26,676 bases of DNA from DASRBO01 sp035653595. GTDB lineage: Bacteria; Actinomycetota; Acidimicrobiia; Acidimicrobiales; JAJPHE01. Positions 1 to 9,307 of this stretch are shown here, piece by piece. The translations under genes and the position numbers were made by a program. Location: NCBI GenBank assembly GCA_035653595.1, contig DASRBO010000112.1, positions 1 to 26,676 on the forward strand, read 5' to 3'. Position 1 is the first letter of the stretch; the number at the start of each line of letters is the position of its first letter. The notes under the pieces were generated by a model that saw only the letters and a program-made list of their open reading frames with translations, searched no databases and was not told where the DNA came from.

Positions 1-79
1 CAGGACCAGGGGTCGGGGGCAGCCGACGGGACCCGCGCCCAGGGAGCTCGGGGGGGGTGGGCGGGGGAGGTGGATTTGT

Positions 80-85
80 TACTAT
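80..85 (+). promoter_or_regulatory. Candidate -10 element of the sufB operon
   Basis: TACTAT fits the actinobacterial TAnnnT pattern and stands out in a G-rich leader. Transcription would begin near position 92, giving a leader of about 53 nt before the ATG at 145. The hexamer is followed by CCAG, as is the -10 candidate of the opposite suf operon. I see no convincing -35 box. If correct, it makes the GTG at 70 unusable as a start. Confidence 0.35.
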
Positions 86-144
86 CCAGATCGGAGAAAT
101 TCCTCATCGGAAGCGCCGGCGAGGTGGAGGGAGTCGATCGCCTG

Positions 145-1545
<1,401 letters not shown>

Positions 1546-1593
1546 CGGCCGGCAGGCGGCTCAAGTTTCCCCGATGTAGGTGAGGCTGCTCCG

Positions 1594-1938
1594 GTGCCGA
1601 TGCGCGAGGACTGCAAGCACTTCCAGAGTCGTACCTACGATTCTGGCGAGGTGGCGCGCTTCTGCGTGCTCGATCTGGCTCCTGAGGCGCCTTGGCGCTG
1701 CCCTGATGACTGCGCCTCCTACGAGCGGCGCCTGGCCGACGCCGGGTGGATCCACGGGCATCTGGTCTCACCTCCCATCGAGCCCGAGCCCGACGTGCCC
1801 GGCCCGGAGGCGGTGGCCGTGCTCGACGCCGCCGAGGACGTGGTCAACGCCGTGGCCGACCGGACCCTCGCCGAGGTCGAGGCCGATGAGGCCCGGGGAA
1901 CGGGCGGCCGCTTCCGCCGCTGGTTCCGCCGCCGCTGA
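1594..1938 (+). CDS. Small four-cysteine protein inside the suf operon
   Basis: This is a 114-residue protein whose family I cannot name. Its first 45 residues carry four cysteines, Cys7, Cys24, Cys36 and Cys40, spaced C-x16-C-x11-C-x3-C, with His9 nearby. That is enough for a zinc or Fe-S site. The middle is acidic and helical and the C terminus is a short basic tail (FRRWFRRR). The GTG start has AGGTGAGG 8 nt upstream; ATG 1600 is an alternative. It lies 48 bp after sufB, and its stop is 6 bp before the sufD start, so it is surely co-transcribed. A role as assembly accessory, cluster carrier or client is inferred from position only. Confidence 0.8.
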   Translation: MPMREDCKHFQSRTYDSGEVARFCVLDLAPEAPWRCPDDCASYERRLADAGWIHGHLVSPPIEPEPDVPGPEAVAVLDAAEDVVNAVADRTLAEVEADEARGTGGRFRRWFRRR

Positions 1939-1944
1939 GGCCCG

Positions 1945-3219
1945 ATGCCGGAGCTGAGCCACTACACGGCCGACGCCGTCGCCACCCTCGAGGGTCCGGA
2001 CTGGATCGACCAGCTGCGCCGGGCCGCCTGGGAGCGCTTCGCCGCCGGTGAGCTGCCCACCGAGGCCGAGGAGGTGTGGCGGTACAGCCGCATCGACGAC
2101 CTCGACCTCGACCGGTACCCGCCGGTCGGGCCCGCTGGGGCGGGACGCACCGAGCCGGAGGGGCTGGTCGTCGAGTCGGTACCCCAGCCGGCAGCGGTGG
2201 TCCTGGTGGTGAACGGGGTCGTGGCCGGGGTCGACGACACCGGCGCCCGCGCCGCCGGGGCGACCATCGGGTCGGCCGCCACGCTCGGAGTGGCGGAGGG
2301 GGCTATCGGCCGGGTGGCCGGCGACGCCGGGGACCCCTTGGTGGAGCTGGCCACCGCTTTCATGGCCGACGCCTGTGTCATCGACGTCGCCGCCGGGGCC
2401 GAGGTCGCTGGCCCGATAGTGGTCGTCAACCTGGTCGATGCCGAGGACCGGGCCTGCTTCCCCCGCACGGTGGTCCGCCTGGGCCAGGGGGCCCGGGCCA
2501 CGGTGGTCGAGCACCTGGTGTCCGGCCCGGGGCCGGCGCTGTGCGCACCGGTGGTCGAGCTCGACATCGCCGATGCGGCCTCCCTCGACTTCATGTCGGT
2601 CCAGCAGCTGGGTGCCCAGACCTGGCAGCTCGGCTACCAGGCCAGCCGGGTAGCGCGCGACGCCGTCCTGCGCTCGCTGTCGGTCGCCCTGGGCGGCGAC
2701 TACGCCCGCACCCGAACCGACTCGCACCTGGTGGGGCAGGGGGGTTCGTCCCGCCTGCTGGCGCTGTACTTCGGCGACGGAACCCAGATGCACGACTTCC
2801 GCACCCTGCAGGAACACGCCGCCCCGAACACGACCAGCGACCTGGTGTTCAAGGGGGCCGTCAAGGACGAGTCCCGCGGTGTCTACAGCGGCCTCATCCG
2901 GGTGCGCAAGGGCGCGGTCAAGACCAACGCCTTCCAGACCAACCGCAACCTGGTCCTGTCCCCCAGCGCCCACGCCGACTCGGTCCCAAACCTGGAGATC
3001 GAGGACAACGACGTCCGCTGCAGCCACGCCTCCGCCGTCGGCCCCATCGACGAGGACCAGCGCTACTACCTCGAGTCCCGCGGGGTGCCGCCGGAGGTGG
3101 CTGAACGGCTCATCGTCCTCGGGTTCTTCGACGACCTGCTGGGCCAGGCTCCGGTGCCGGCGCTGCGCGGGCCGCTCAGGCGGGCGGTGGCCGTCAAGCT
3201 GCTGGGGGACGGCGCGTGA
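1945..3219 (+). CDS. sufD: Fe-S cluster assembly protein SufD
   Basis: SufD is the SufB-related subunit of the SufBCD scaffold and binds SufC. The 424-residue protein has the EEVWRYSRID segment near residues 42-51, typical of the SufD N-terminal domain. The beta-helix core follows, then the C-terminal block with HDFRTLQEHAAPNTTSDL, GVYSGLIRV and CSHASAVG. His361 in CSHASAVG matches the functional histidine of E. coli SufD. The lineage is SufD rather than SufB, since the RCDAL and GHEATV motifs are absent. Its TGA overlaps the GTG of the Rieske gene by 4 bp (GTGA), which suggests translational coupling. Confidence 0.93.
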   Translation: MPELSHYTADAVATLEGPDWIDQLRRAAWERFAAGELPTEAEEVWRYSRIDDLDLDRYPPVGPAGAGRTEPEGLVVESVPQPAAVVLVVNGVVAGVDDTGARAAGATIGSAATLGVAEGAIGRVAGDAGDPLVELATAFMADACVIDVAAGAEVAGPIVVVNLVDAEDRACFPRTVVRLGQGARATVVEHLVSGPGPALCAPVVELDIADAASLDFMSVQQLGAQTWQLGYQASRVARDAVLRSLSVALGGDYARTRTDSHLVGQGGSSRLLALYFGDGTQMHDFRTLQEHAAPNTTSDLVFKGAVKDESRGVYSGLIRVRKGAVKTNAFQTNRNLVLSPSAHADSVPNLEIEDNDVRCSHASAVGPIDEDQRYYLESRGVPPEVAERLIVLGFFDDLLGQAPVPALRGPLRRAVAVKLLGDGA

Positions 3220-3530
3220 AGACGGTGCGCCTCTGCTCGACCGGTGACCTCAAGAGCGGGGACGCCCGTCGCTTCGACGTCGACGGCCACCGCATAGCGC
3301 TGGTGAGGATCGAGGACGACTTCTATGCCCTCGGCGATCGCTGCAGCCACGCCAACTACTCCTTGTCGGAGGGAGAGGTGTACGCCGACGACCGCGAGAT
3401 CGAGTGCTGGAAGCACGGCAGCACCTTCTCGCTGGCGACGGGCGAGCCCCAGTCCCTGCCGGCAACCAAGCCGGTGCCGACCTATCAGGTGTCGGTGGAG
3501 GGCGACGACGTGATGGTGGTCCTGCCATGA
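3216..3530 (+). CDS. Rieske [2Fe-2S] ferredoxin-like protein
   Basis: This 104-residue soluble protein is a single Rieske domain. The cluster ligands are Cys43 and His45 in CSHAN, and Cys64 and His67 in CWKHG, matching the C-x-H...C-x2-H pattern. A single-domain Rieske protein of this size resembles the small ferredoxin-like subunits of nitrite reductases and dioxygenases. Such proteins often sit in actinobacterial suf operons next to sufD and sufC. It starts at a GTG overlapping the sufD stop, and its TGA overlaps the sufC ATG (ATGA). A role as electron donor for cluster assembly or as a cluster carrier is inferred from position. Confidence 0.92.
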   Translation: MKTVRLCSTGDLKSGDARRFDVDGHRIALVRIEDDFYALGDRCSHANYSLSEGEVYADDREIECWKHGSTFSLATGEPQSLPATKPVPTYQVSVEGDDVMVVLP

Positions 3531-4267
3531 GCCCGGTGCTCAAGGTGAGCGGTCTGTGTGCCGGGGTGGCCGGGCGGGAGATCCTCCACGGCGTCGACTT
3601 CGAGGTGCGCACAGGCGAGGTCCACGCCATCATGGGGCCCAACGGCTCAGGCAAGAGCACCCTGGGCCATGTCCTCATGGGGCGGCCCGGTTACGAGGTG
3701 TCCGCCGGCAGCGTGTCGATCGACGGCCAGGAGCTGCTGGGCCGCCCGGTCTACGAGCGGGCCAGGGCCGGGCTCTTCCTCGCCCTGCAGTATCCCGTGG
3801 AGGTGCCAGGGGTGTCACTGGTCGAGGCACTGGAGGAGGCGGTGTTCGCCTCAGGAGGGCGGCGGGAGCTGGTCGGAGCGGCCGTGGCCGCTGAGGCCGG
3901 CCGCATCGGCCTCGACCAGCGGACGCTGGGCCGCTCGCTGAACGTCGACATGTCCGGCGGGGAGAAGAAGCGCAACGAGACCCTGCAGCTGGCGGTGCTG
4001 CGCCCCCGCTTCGCCCTGCTGGACGAGATCGACTCCGGCTTGGACATCGACGCCCTGCGGGCCGTCGCCCGGCGCATCGAGGGGGCGACCAACGAGTCGG
4101 AGCTGGGGGTCGTGGCCATCACCCACTACAGCCGCCTGCTCACCGAGTTGAAGCCCGACGTCGTCCACGTGCTGGCCCACGGCCGCATCGCCGCCAGCGG
4201 GGGCCCGGAGCTGGCCGCCGAGCTGGAGCGGACCGGCTATGCCGCCTACGGCGGCGATCCGGACTGA
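3527..4267 (+). CDS. sufC: SufC ATPase, copy 1 (sufBD-linked)
   Basis: SufC is the ABC-type ATPase that drives conformational change in SufBCD. The 246-residue protein has Walker A GPNGSGKST at 37-45, signature SGGEKKRNE from 143, Walker B ALLDE at 163-167, the SufC-specific DSGLDIDALR block and switch His200. The usual family text DETDSGLD reads DEIDSGLD here, and MSGGE replaces the common FSGGE, so it is the more divergent of the two SufC copies in the window. It is the last gene of the plus-strand operon and overlaps the Rieske gene by 4 bp. Being next to sufB and sufD, it is the natural partner of that scaffold. Confidence 0.92.
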   Translation: MSPVLKVSGLCAGVAGREILHGVDFEVRTGEVHAIMGPNGSGKSTLGHVLMGRPGYEVSAGSVSIDGQELLGRPVYERARAGLFLALQYPVEVPGVSLVEALEEAVFASGGRRELVGAAVAAEAGRIGLDQRTLGRSLNVDMSGGEKKRNETLQLAVLRPRFALLDEIDSGLDIDALRAVARRIEGATNESELGVVAITHYSRLLTELKPDVVHVLAHGRIAASGGPELAAELERTGYAAYGGDPD

Positions 4268-4351
4268 TCGCCGTCGGGCCGGCTCAGGCGGCGGAGGCCG
4301 GGGTCCGAACCCGTCCCAGGCGGCTCCTTCGGCGCCGCTGGTGAGCCCGGA

Positions 4352-7240
4352 TCAGGCGCCGGCGCAGCTGCTCGCCACCCGGCCGGCGAGGGCGAGGGCG
4401 TCCTCCCACCGCAGGCCGCCTCCCGCCACCGACGCGGCGGCGACCTCGGCCTCGCCCAAGGCATCGGCGAGGCTCGCCCGCGCCGCGGCGGCCAGCTCGC
4501 GGTCGCCGGGGTCGAGGTAGGTGATGTCGGCGCTGTCTCCCACGGCTCCGAGCAGGGTCGCCCCGTCGCGCTCGCCAGCGAAGGCGGCCACGGCCGCGGC
4601 GGCGAACACGGCGAAGCGCTCGAGTGCCGGGCTCCCAACGGCGGCCTCCAGGGCGACGCCGGCGCAGCGGCCGGCTTCGGCAATGTCGCCGTGGCGGGCG
4701 GCGAGAAAGGCGAGATTGACCCGGGCGACGACCACCCCTTCGGGCTCACCGGTCTGCACGGCGGCCCCGGCCATGCGCTCGCCGGCGGCCCGGGCGGTCT
4801 CGTAATCGCCCAGCTGGGCGGCGGCGGCGCCGATGACGCTGAGGGCGGGTACCGCGCCCCGCAGGTCGCCGATGGCGTCGGCCAGTTCCAGCCTCTCCCG
4901 GCCAAGGGCCAGCGCCAGCTTGGCCTCCCCTCGCTGCAGGGCCATGTTGGCCCGCAGCGACAGGGCCAGATACCGGCCGGCGACCATCCCCGCCTCGCGG
5001 GCCAGCTGCTCGCCGGCCACCAGGGCGTCCTCGGCCTCATCGAGGCGGCCCGCCCGGGCCAGGATGTTGCCGGCGTTGAGCCTGGCCTGTGCCTCGGCGA
5101 CGGCGAAGCCGCGTCGGTGAGCCTCCTCGGCCACCGCCCGGAACTCGGTTACGGCGTCCTCGGTGCGACCGGCATTGATGAGCCTGACCGCCCTCATTCC
5201 CCGGATGGCGAGGAGCAGTGACACCGAATGCCCGTCCGCCAGCCGCTCGGCCTCGTCGAGAGGGTCCTCGCCATCGGGCGAGGGGGCGCCTGTCATCGGC
5301 ACGAGGGCCACCAGGGCGCGGGCCCGGATCGGCGCGTCGAGCTCCTCCATCGCCAGGGCGCGCCGGGCGTGCTCGACCGCCTCCTGCCGGCGCCCAAGCA
5401 AAGCGAGGAGGGAGGCCTGGGCGGCGAGGAGGCTGGCCTCGACGTTTGGCGGCGGCGCCGCCTCGAGGCATCGCTCGATGAGCGAGACCGCCTCCTGCAG
5501 CTCCCAAGCCCGCTCGAAGAGGGGCGTCGCCGTGGCCGCGAGCAGCCCCGCCTCCGCTGGATCGAAGGGGACGAGACGCCCGATCACGTCCAGCACATCC
5601 GGGTAGAGGCGCCGTTGCAGGTCGGCGACGACGGGGTCCGGGGCGTCCGCGACCGCGACAAGGTCCGCATGGAGCCGGGCGGCCCGCCGCCGGTCCACCG
5701 CCACCCCCTCGTCGGCCGTCAGCTCGCGGGCGGCGAAGGCCCGGATCGTGTCAAGCAGGCCCAGGCGGTCGTCGGTGACGGTGATGAGCGAGCGGTCAGC
5801 CAGGCGGTGGAGGGCGGCAACGTCGCCGCCTGCGACTTCGGCCGCCGCCGCCAGGTCCCAGCGGCCCAGCAGGCGCGACAGGCGGGCCAGCAACCCGCGA
5901 TCATCCGGCTTCAGGAGGTCGACGGCCCACGCGACCGCCGCCTCGAGCGTCTGGTGCCTCGGGGCGGCGGTGCGGTAACCGGAGGTCAGCAGGGCGAACC
6001 GGTCGTCGAGGGCTGCCACCACCTCGCTTGGGCCGCTCTGGGCCACCCGGGCCGCGGCCAGCTCGAGAGCGAGGGGCATGCCGTCCAGCCGGCGGGCGAT
6101 GGCGGCCAGCGGGACCGGGTCCGCCTCCAGATCCACCGGCCGCCCGAGCGCCTCCGAGCGCTCGGCCAACAGCCGCACCGCCGGGGAGGCCAGCGGATCG
6201 GCGCTGTCCTCCTCGGACACCCGGAGGGGAGCGACGGGCAGGACCCGCTCGTTCGGCAGCCGCACCGGTTCCAGCGAGGTGGCCAGAACCGCCGTGCGCG
6301 GGGAACGGGCGGCCAGTAGCTCGGCCAGGCGGGCGACGCCGGCGAGAACGAGCTCGCAGCTGTCGAGCAGCAGGAGGGCCGGGCCGGGGGCGAGGCGGGC
6401 GACGAGACCGTCCTCGATCGACCCGGCGCCGGTCTGGCGGGCACCTATGGCCGAGGCCACCGCGCTCAGGACGCGGTCGGGGCCCGCCACCGTCGACAGC
6501 TCGACCAGATGGCACCCGCCCGGGTAGTCGGGCGCCGTGAGGGCCCCGAGCTCGAGGGCAAGGCGCGTCTTGCCCACACCGGAAGGGCCGACCAGGGTGA
6601 CGAAGCCGGTGGCCCCGAGCAGGTCCTCCGCCGCCGCCAGTTCGTCGTCGCGCCCGAGCAGGGCGGTCCGGGGTATCGGCAGTCCGTGCCCCTCGCGGGC
6701 GGCGCGCAGGGGCGGAAAGCCGTCCGCCAGGCCGGGGCCGACGAGCTGGAACAGCTCGACTGGGCCTTCGAAGTCGCGGACCCGGTGCGCCCCCAGTGGG
6801 CGCAGGCGGCACCCGGGCGGTGCCGGCGTGCCGGCCGCCACCGCTTCGGTGATGAGCACCTGGCCGCCGTGGGCAGCGGCGACTACCCGGGCCGCCCGAT
6901 GGACGGTCAACCCGACGTATTCGCCGTTCTCGCGCCGTTGGGCCTCACCTCGGTGCAGCCCGATGCGGACCCGGAGCGGGGTGCCGGCCGGCCAGGGCTC
7001 GGCCCCCAGCGCGGCCTGGGCCTGGGCCGCAAAGGCCAGTGCCGCCGCAGGGTCGGGGAAGGCGATGAAGAAGCCGTCCCCTCCGGTGTCGATCTCCGCT
7101 CCGCCGACCGCCGCCAGGCATTGGCGGATGAGGGCCCGGTGGCGCTCGAGCAGCCACTCGTAGGCCGCCGTGCCCAATTGCCGGAGCATCCTGGTCGACC
7201 CGGCGATGTCGGTGAAGCAGAAGGTGGCGTCGGCGCCCAC
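4352..7240 (-). CDS. Class III cyclase-like / P-loop ATPase / TPR regulator
   Basis: This 962-residue protein has three parts. Residues 1-170 are a class III nucleotide cyclase domain with metal-binding Asp11 (FTDIAGST) and Asp55 (GGDGFF). Residues 190-500 are an NB-ARC/LuxR-type ATPase with P-loop GPSGVGKT at 218-225, LLLLDS as Walker B, and GMPLALELAA. The remainder is alpha-helical and TPR-like. No C-terminal HTH is visible. The N-x3-R pair of active cyclases reads His114-Arg115 and Arg118, so cyclase activity is uncertain. Such proteins are signalling ATPases common in actinobacteria. It lies 42 bp after the ferredoxin reductase gene, probably as the last gene of the suf minus-strand operon. 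Its ligand is unknown. Confidence 0.85.
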   Translation of the reverse strand: MGADATFCFTDIAGSTRMLRQLGTAAYEWLLERHRALIRQCLAAVGGAEIDTGGDGFFIAFPDPAAALAFAAQAQAALGAEPWPAGTPLRVRIGLHRGEAQRRENGEYVGLTVHRAARVVAAAHGGQVLITEAVAAGTPAPPGCRLRPLGAHRVRDFEGPVELFQLVGPGLADGFPPLRAAREGHGLPIPRTALLGRDDELAAAEDLLGATGFVTLVGPSGVGKTRLALELGALTAPDYPGGCHLVELSTVAGPDRVLSAVASAIGARQTGAGSIEDGLVARLAPGPALLLLDSCELVLAGVARLAELLAARSPRTAVLATSLEPVRLPNERVLPVAPLRVSEEDSADPLASPAVRLLAERSEALGRPVDLEADPVPLAAIARRLDGMPLALELAAARVAQSGPSEVVAALDDRFALLTSGYRTAAPRHQTLEAAVAWAVDLLKPDDRGLLARLSRLLGRWDLAAAAEVAGGDVAALHRLADRSLITVTDDRLGLLDTIRAFAARELTADEGVAVDRRRAARLHADLVAVADAPDPVVADLQRRLYPDVLDVIGRLVPFDPAEAGLLAATATPLFERAWELQEAVSLIERCLEAAPPPNVEASLLAAQASLLALLGRRQEAVEHARRALAMEELDAPIRARALVALVPMTGAPSPDGEDPLDEAERLADGHSVSLLLAIRGMRAVRLINAGRTEDAVTEFRAVAEEAHRRGFAVAEAQARLNAGNILARAGRLDEAEDALVAGEQLAREAGMVAGRYLALSLRANMALQRGEAKLALALGRERLELADAIGDLRGAVPALSVIGAAAAQLGDYETARAAGERMAGAAVQTGEPEGVVVARVNLAFLAARHGDIAEAGRCAGVALEAAVGSPALERFAVFAAAAVAAFAGERDGATLLGAVGDSADITYLDPGDRELAAAARASLADALGEAEVAAASVAGGGLRWEDALALAGRVASSCAGA

Positions 7241-7282
7241 GGCTCCCAGCCTCGCGCGGAGCGTCCTGAGCCTGTGTCTGGG

Positions 7283-8458
7283 TCAGGCGGCGGTGAGGCT
7301 GTGGCGCTCGGCCACCATCTTCCGGTAGGCGGGCATGCGGTGCGGGCTGCCAACCAGGAGCGCCCCGACCAGGGTTCCCGCCCGGCGGTAGGTGGCCACG
7401 AACCTTCGCTCCGGCACGGAACCCTCCACCACCTCGACCGAGACGTCAGGAGTGGTGGTGCCTACGAACTGGATCTTGGTGTCGTACTGGTCGGACCAGA
7501 AGAACGGGACCGGGGCGTAGGGCCGGGCCCCTTCGGGGCCGGCGAGCAGGGTGGCAGCCGCCGCCTCTCCCTGGCCAACGGCGTTGTCCCAGTGCTCGAC
7601 CCGGAGACCGAGGCCGAACAGGACGTGGTCCCACCGGGCAACGTCGCCGGCGGCCACCACGCCGGGGGCGGCGGCGCAGGTGCGATCGCAGACGACGCCG
7701 TCGTCCAGCCGGAGCCCGGAGGACTCCAACCACCCGGTGCCCGGGGCGACGCCGACCCCCACGACCACCAGGTCGGCCGGTAGCAGCTCCCCGCCGGCCA
7801 GGCGCACCCCCTCCACCCGGCCGCGGCCGACCACCGCCTCCACGGCCGTCGAGAGGCGCAGGTCGACCCCGTGGTCGCGGTGCAGCTCGCCCAGCGCCGC
7901 CCCCATCGCCGGGCCCAGCGCCCGCTCCAGGGGGGCGGGCAGGGCCTCCAGCACCGTCACCTCCAGCCCGAGCGAGCGGCAGGTGGAGGCGACCTCGGAT
8001 CCGATGAACCCGGCCCCGATGATGACCACCCGGGGTCCACCGGCCAGCTCCGCCCTTATGGCCAGGCAGTCCTCGACCGTGCGGAGGTAGTGCAGGCCCG
8101 ACAGCCCGGCGGGGAGGCCGGGCAGCGGGCGAGGCGAGGCCCCGGTGGCGATGACGAGACCGTCGAAGTCGACCGGCGGCCCCTGGGCCAGTTGGAGCCG
8201 GCGGCGGCCGAGGTCGAGGCCGACCGCCGGGTTGGCGAGGATCAGCTCGGTCTCCAGCGAGTCGTCGAAGCCCAGGTCGGTCCGCTCCGGGCCCCACACT
8301 CCCGCCAGCACCTGCTTGGACAGCGGCGGGCGCTGATAGGGCGGACGAGACTCGGCGCCGATCAGGCGGAGGGTCCCGTCGAAGCCTTCCTTGCGCAGAG
8401 CCCGCACGGCGGAGAGCCCGGCCTGGCTGGCCCCGACCACGGCTACCCGTCGTAGCAC
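7283..8458 (-). CDS. FAD/NAD(P)H-dependent ferredoxin reductase
   Basis: This is a 391-residue pyridine nucleotide-disulfide oxidoreductase-fold flavoprotein of the putidaredoxin/rubredoxin reductase group. The FAD-binding motif VVGASQAG is at residues 7-14, the YQRPPLSK block at 41-48, ATGASPRPLPG near 104-114, the NAD-binding GAGFIGSEVA at 148-157, and the second FAD motif AAGDVARW at 269-276. The C-terminal reductase domain carries FFWSDQYDTKIQFVG. It would pass electrons from NAD(P)H to a small ferredoxin. The ferredoxin gene is 13 bp upstream on the same strand, so the two form a likely redox pair. The start is GTG. The final acceptor, whether Fe-S assembly, a P450 or another oxygenase, is not shown. 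Confidence 0.92.
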   Translation of the reverse strand: MLRRVAVVGASQAGLSAVRALRKEGFDGTLRLIGAESRPPYQRPPLSKQVLAGVWGPERTDLGFDDSLETELILANPAVGLDLGRRRLQLAQGPPVDFDGLVIATGASPRPLPGLPAGLSGLHYLRTVEDCLAIRAELAGGPRVVIIGAGFIGSEVASTCRSLGLEVTVLEALPAPLERALGPAMGAALGELHRDHGVDLRLSTAVEAVVGRGRVEGVRLAGGELLPADLVVVGVGVAPGTGWLESSGLRLDDGVVCDRTCAAAPGVVAAGDVARWDHVLFGLGLRVEHWDNAVGQGEAAAATLLAGPEGARPYAPVPFFWSDQYDTKIQFVGTTTPDVSVEVVEGSVPERRFVATYRRAGTLVGALLVGSPHRMPAYRKMVAERHSLTAA

Positions 8459-8471
8459 GGGCGGGCTCGTG

Positions 8472-8666
8472 CTACTCCTCGACGATGGTTATGGCCTGGG
8501 TCGGGCACATCCGAGCCGCCTCCTCCACCTTGGGGCGCAGGTCCTCCGGCGGGTTCTCCGCCAGGATGTAGAGGAAGCCGTCGTCGCGGACCTCGAACAC
8601 CTCGGGGGCGATGCTCATGCAGACCGCGTTGCTCTGGCACACGTCGAAATCGACGACGACCTTCAT
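8472..8666 (-). CDS. Small [3Fe-4S]-type ferredoxin
   Basis: This 64-residue ferredoxin has Cys10, Cys16 and Cys54, the last in CPTQAI, in the pattern C-x2-N-x2-C...C-P. The second ligand position of a [4Fe-4S] site is Asn13 here. This variant is typical of the actinobacterial [3Fe-4S] ferredoxins that serve cytochromes P450. The conserved IAPEVFEV and DDGFLYIL segments agree. It begins at ATG 8666 with AGGAGCGCC just upstream. It sits between sufU and the ferredoxin reductase gene, so it may serve Fe-S assembly as well as an oxygenase encoded elsewhere. Confidence 0.92.
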   Translation of the reverse strand: MKVVVDFDVCQSNAVCMSIAPEVFEVRDDGFLYILAENPPEDLRPKVEEAARMCPTQAITIVEE

Positions 8667-8780
8667 GGCGCTCCTCCTGCAGACCGACCGGGGGCGGAAG
8701 GTAGCAGCCGCGTCCGGCGGCGCCGGACCCCGGTCGATGCCGGACCCGGGCCGGCGGCGGAATCGAGCCGGCGGGGGACC
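8667..8780. other. Spacer between sufU and the ferredoxin gene
   Basis: This 114-bp GC-rich spacer lies downstream of sufU and upstream of the ferredoxin gene. I see no ORF, clear -10 element or terminator. It is the longest gap in the minus-strand suf arm, so an internal promoter for the ferredoxin/reductase/regulator part is possible but not visible. Confidence 0.3.
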
Positions 8781-9281
8781 TCAGCCGGAGGCGGCCCCGT
8801 CGAGGGAGTCGAGGCCCTGGGCGAGGGTGTTCCAGGACAGGGTCGCACACTTGATCCGCACGGGGAACTTGACCACCCCCTGGAGGGCCTCGAGGTCCCC
8901 CAGAGGTGGGGCGTCGGCCCGGGATGACTGTCCGGGCTCGTCGGGCGCCTCGCCGTCGGCGGCATCCAGGCGGGCCTCGTGGATGGACATCATCGACTTG
9001 AACGACCGGATGAGGGCGCGGGCCTCCTCCACGGTGCGACCCTTGACCGCGGCGGACATCATCGACGCCGACGACTGGCTGATCGAGCAGCCCTGTCCGG
9101 CGATGCGCATGTCGCGCACCTTCCCGTCGGCCAGGTCGAGGTAGACGATTATCTCGTCGCCGCACAGTGGGTTGAACCCCTCGAAGCGCTGCGCCGGGGG
9201 GCAGTCGAGCTCACCGCGGTTACGGGGGTTGCGGTAGTGGTCGAGGATGATCTCGCGGTAGAGATCTTCGAGGCCGGGCAT
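8781..9281 (-). CDS. sufU: SufU zinc-dependent sulfur transfer protein
   Basis: SufU accepts persulfide sulfur from SufS and delivers it to the SufBCD scaffold. The 166-residue protein has the zinc ligands expected of the family: Cys40 and Asp42 (LCGDEI), Cys65 (GQGCSISQSS) and Cys145 (IKCATLSW). The insertion between the second and third cysteines, about residues 100-130, is the SufU-specific extra region that separates it from IscU. This copy has an acidic linker there (DAADGEAPDEPGQ). ATG 9281 is preceded by AGGAGA. It follows sufS after 26 bp, consistent with a functional SufS-SufU pair. Confidence 0.94.
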   Translation of the reverse strand: MPGLEDLYREIILDHYRNPRNRGELDCPPAQRFEGFNPLCGDEIIVYLDLADGKVRDMRIAGQGCSISQSSASMMSAAVKGRTVEEARALIRSFKSMMSIHEARLDAADGEAPDEPGQSSRADAPPLGDLEALQGVVKFPVRIKCATLSWNTLAQGLDSLDGAASG

Positions 9282-9307
9282 CTTCTCCTACCTTCGTACG
9301 GGGCGGT

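Noticed and set aside
70..144. Upstream GTG extension of sufB
   Set aside because: It adds 25 residues without SufB similarity, the GTG has no proper ribosome site spacing, and the segment contains the likely -10 element.
3404..3526. Upstream extension of the first sufC
   Set aside because: It lies inside the Rieske gene; the ATGA overlap at 3527 gives the normal SufC length and N terminus.
4268..4351. Possible terminator or tRNA-like sequence between the convergent suf operons
   Set aside because: Only weak GGCG/CGCC pairing, no T-run, and no acceptor or anticodon arms could be fitted around GGTCCGAACC.
4691..7783. Plus-strand frames across the cyclase-ATPase gene
   Set aside because: Low-complexity Arg/Gly/Pro translations antisense to a protein with well-matched domains.
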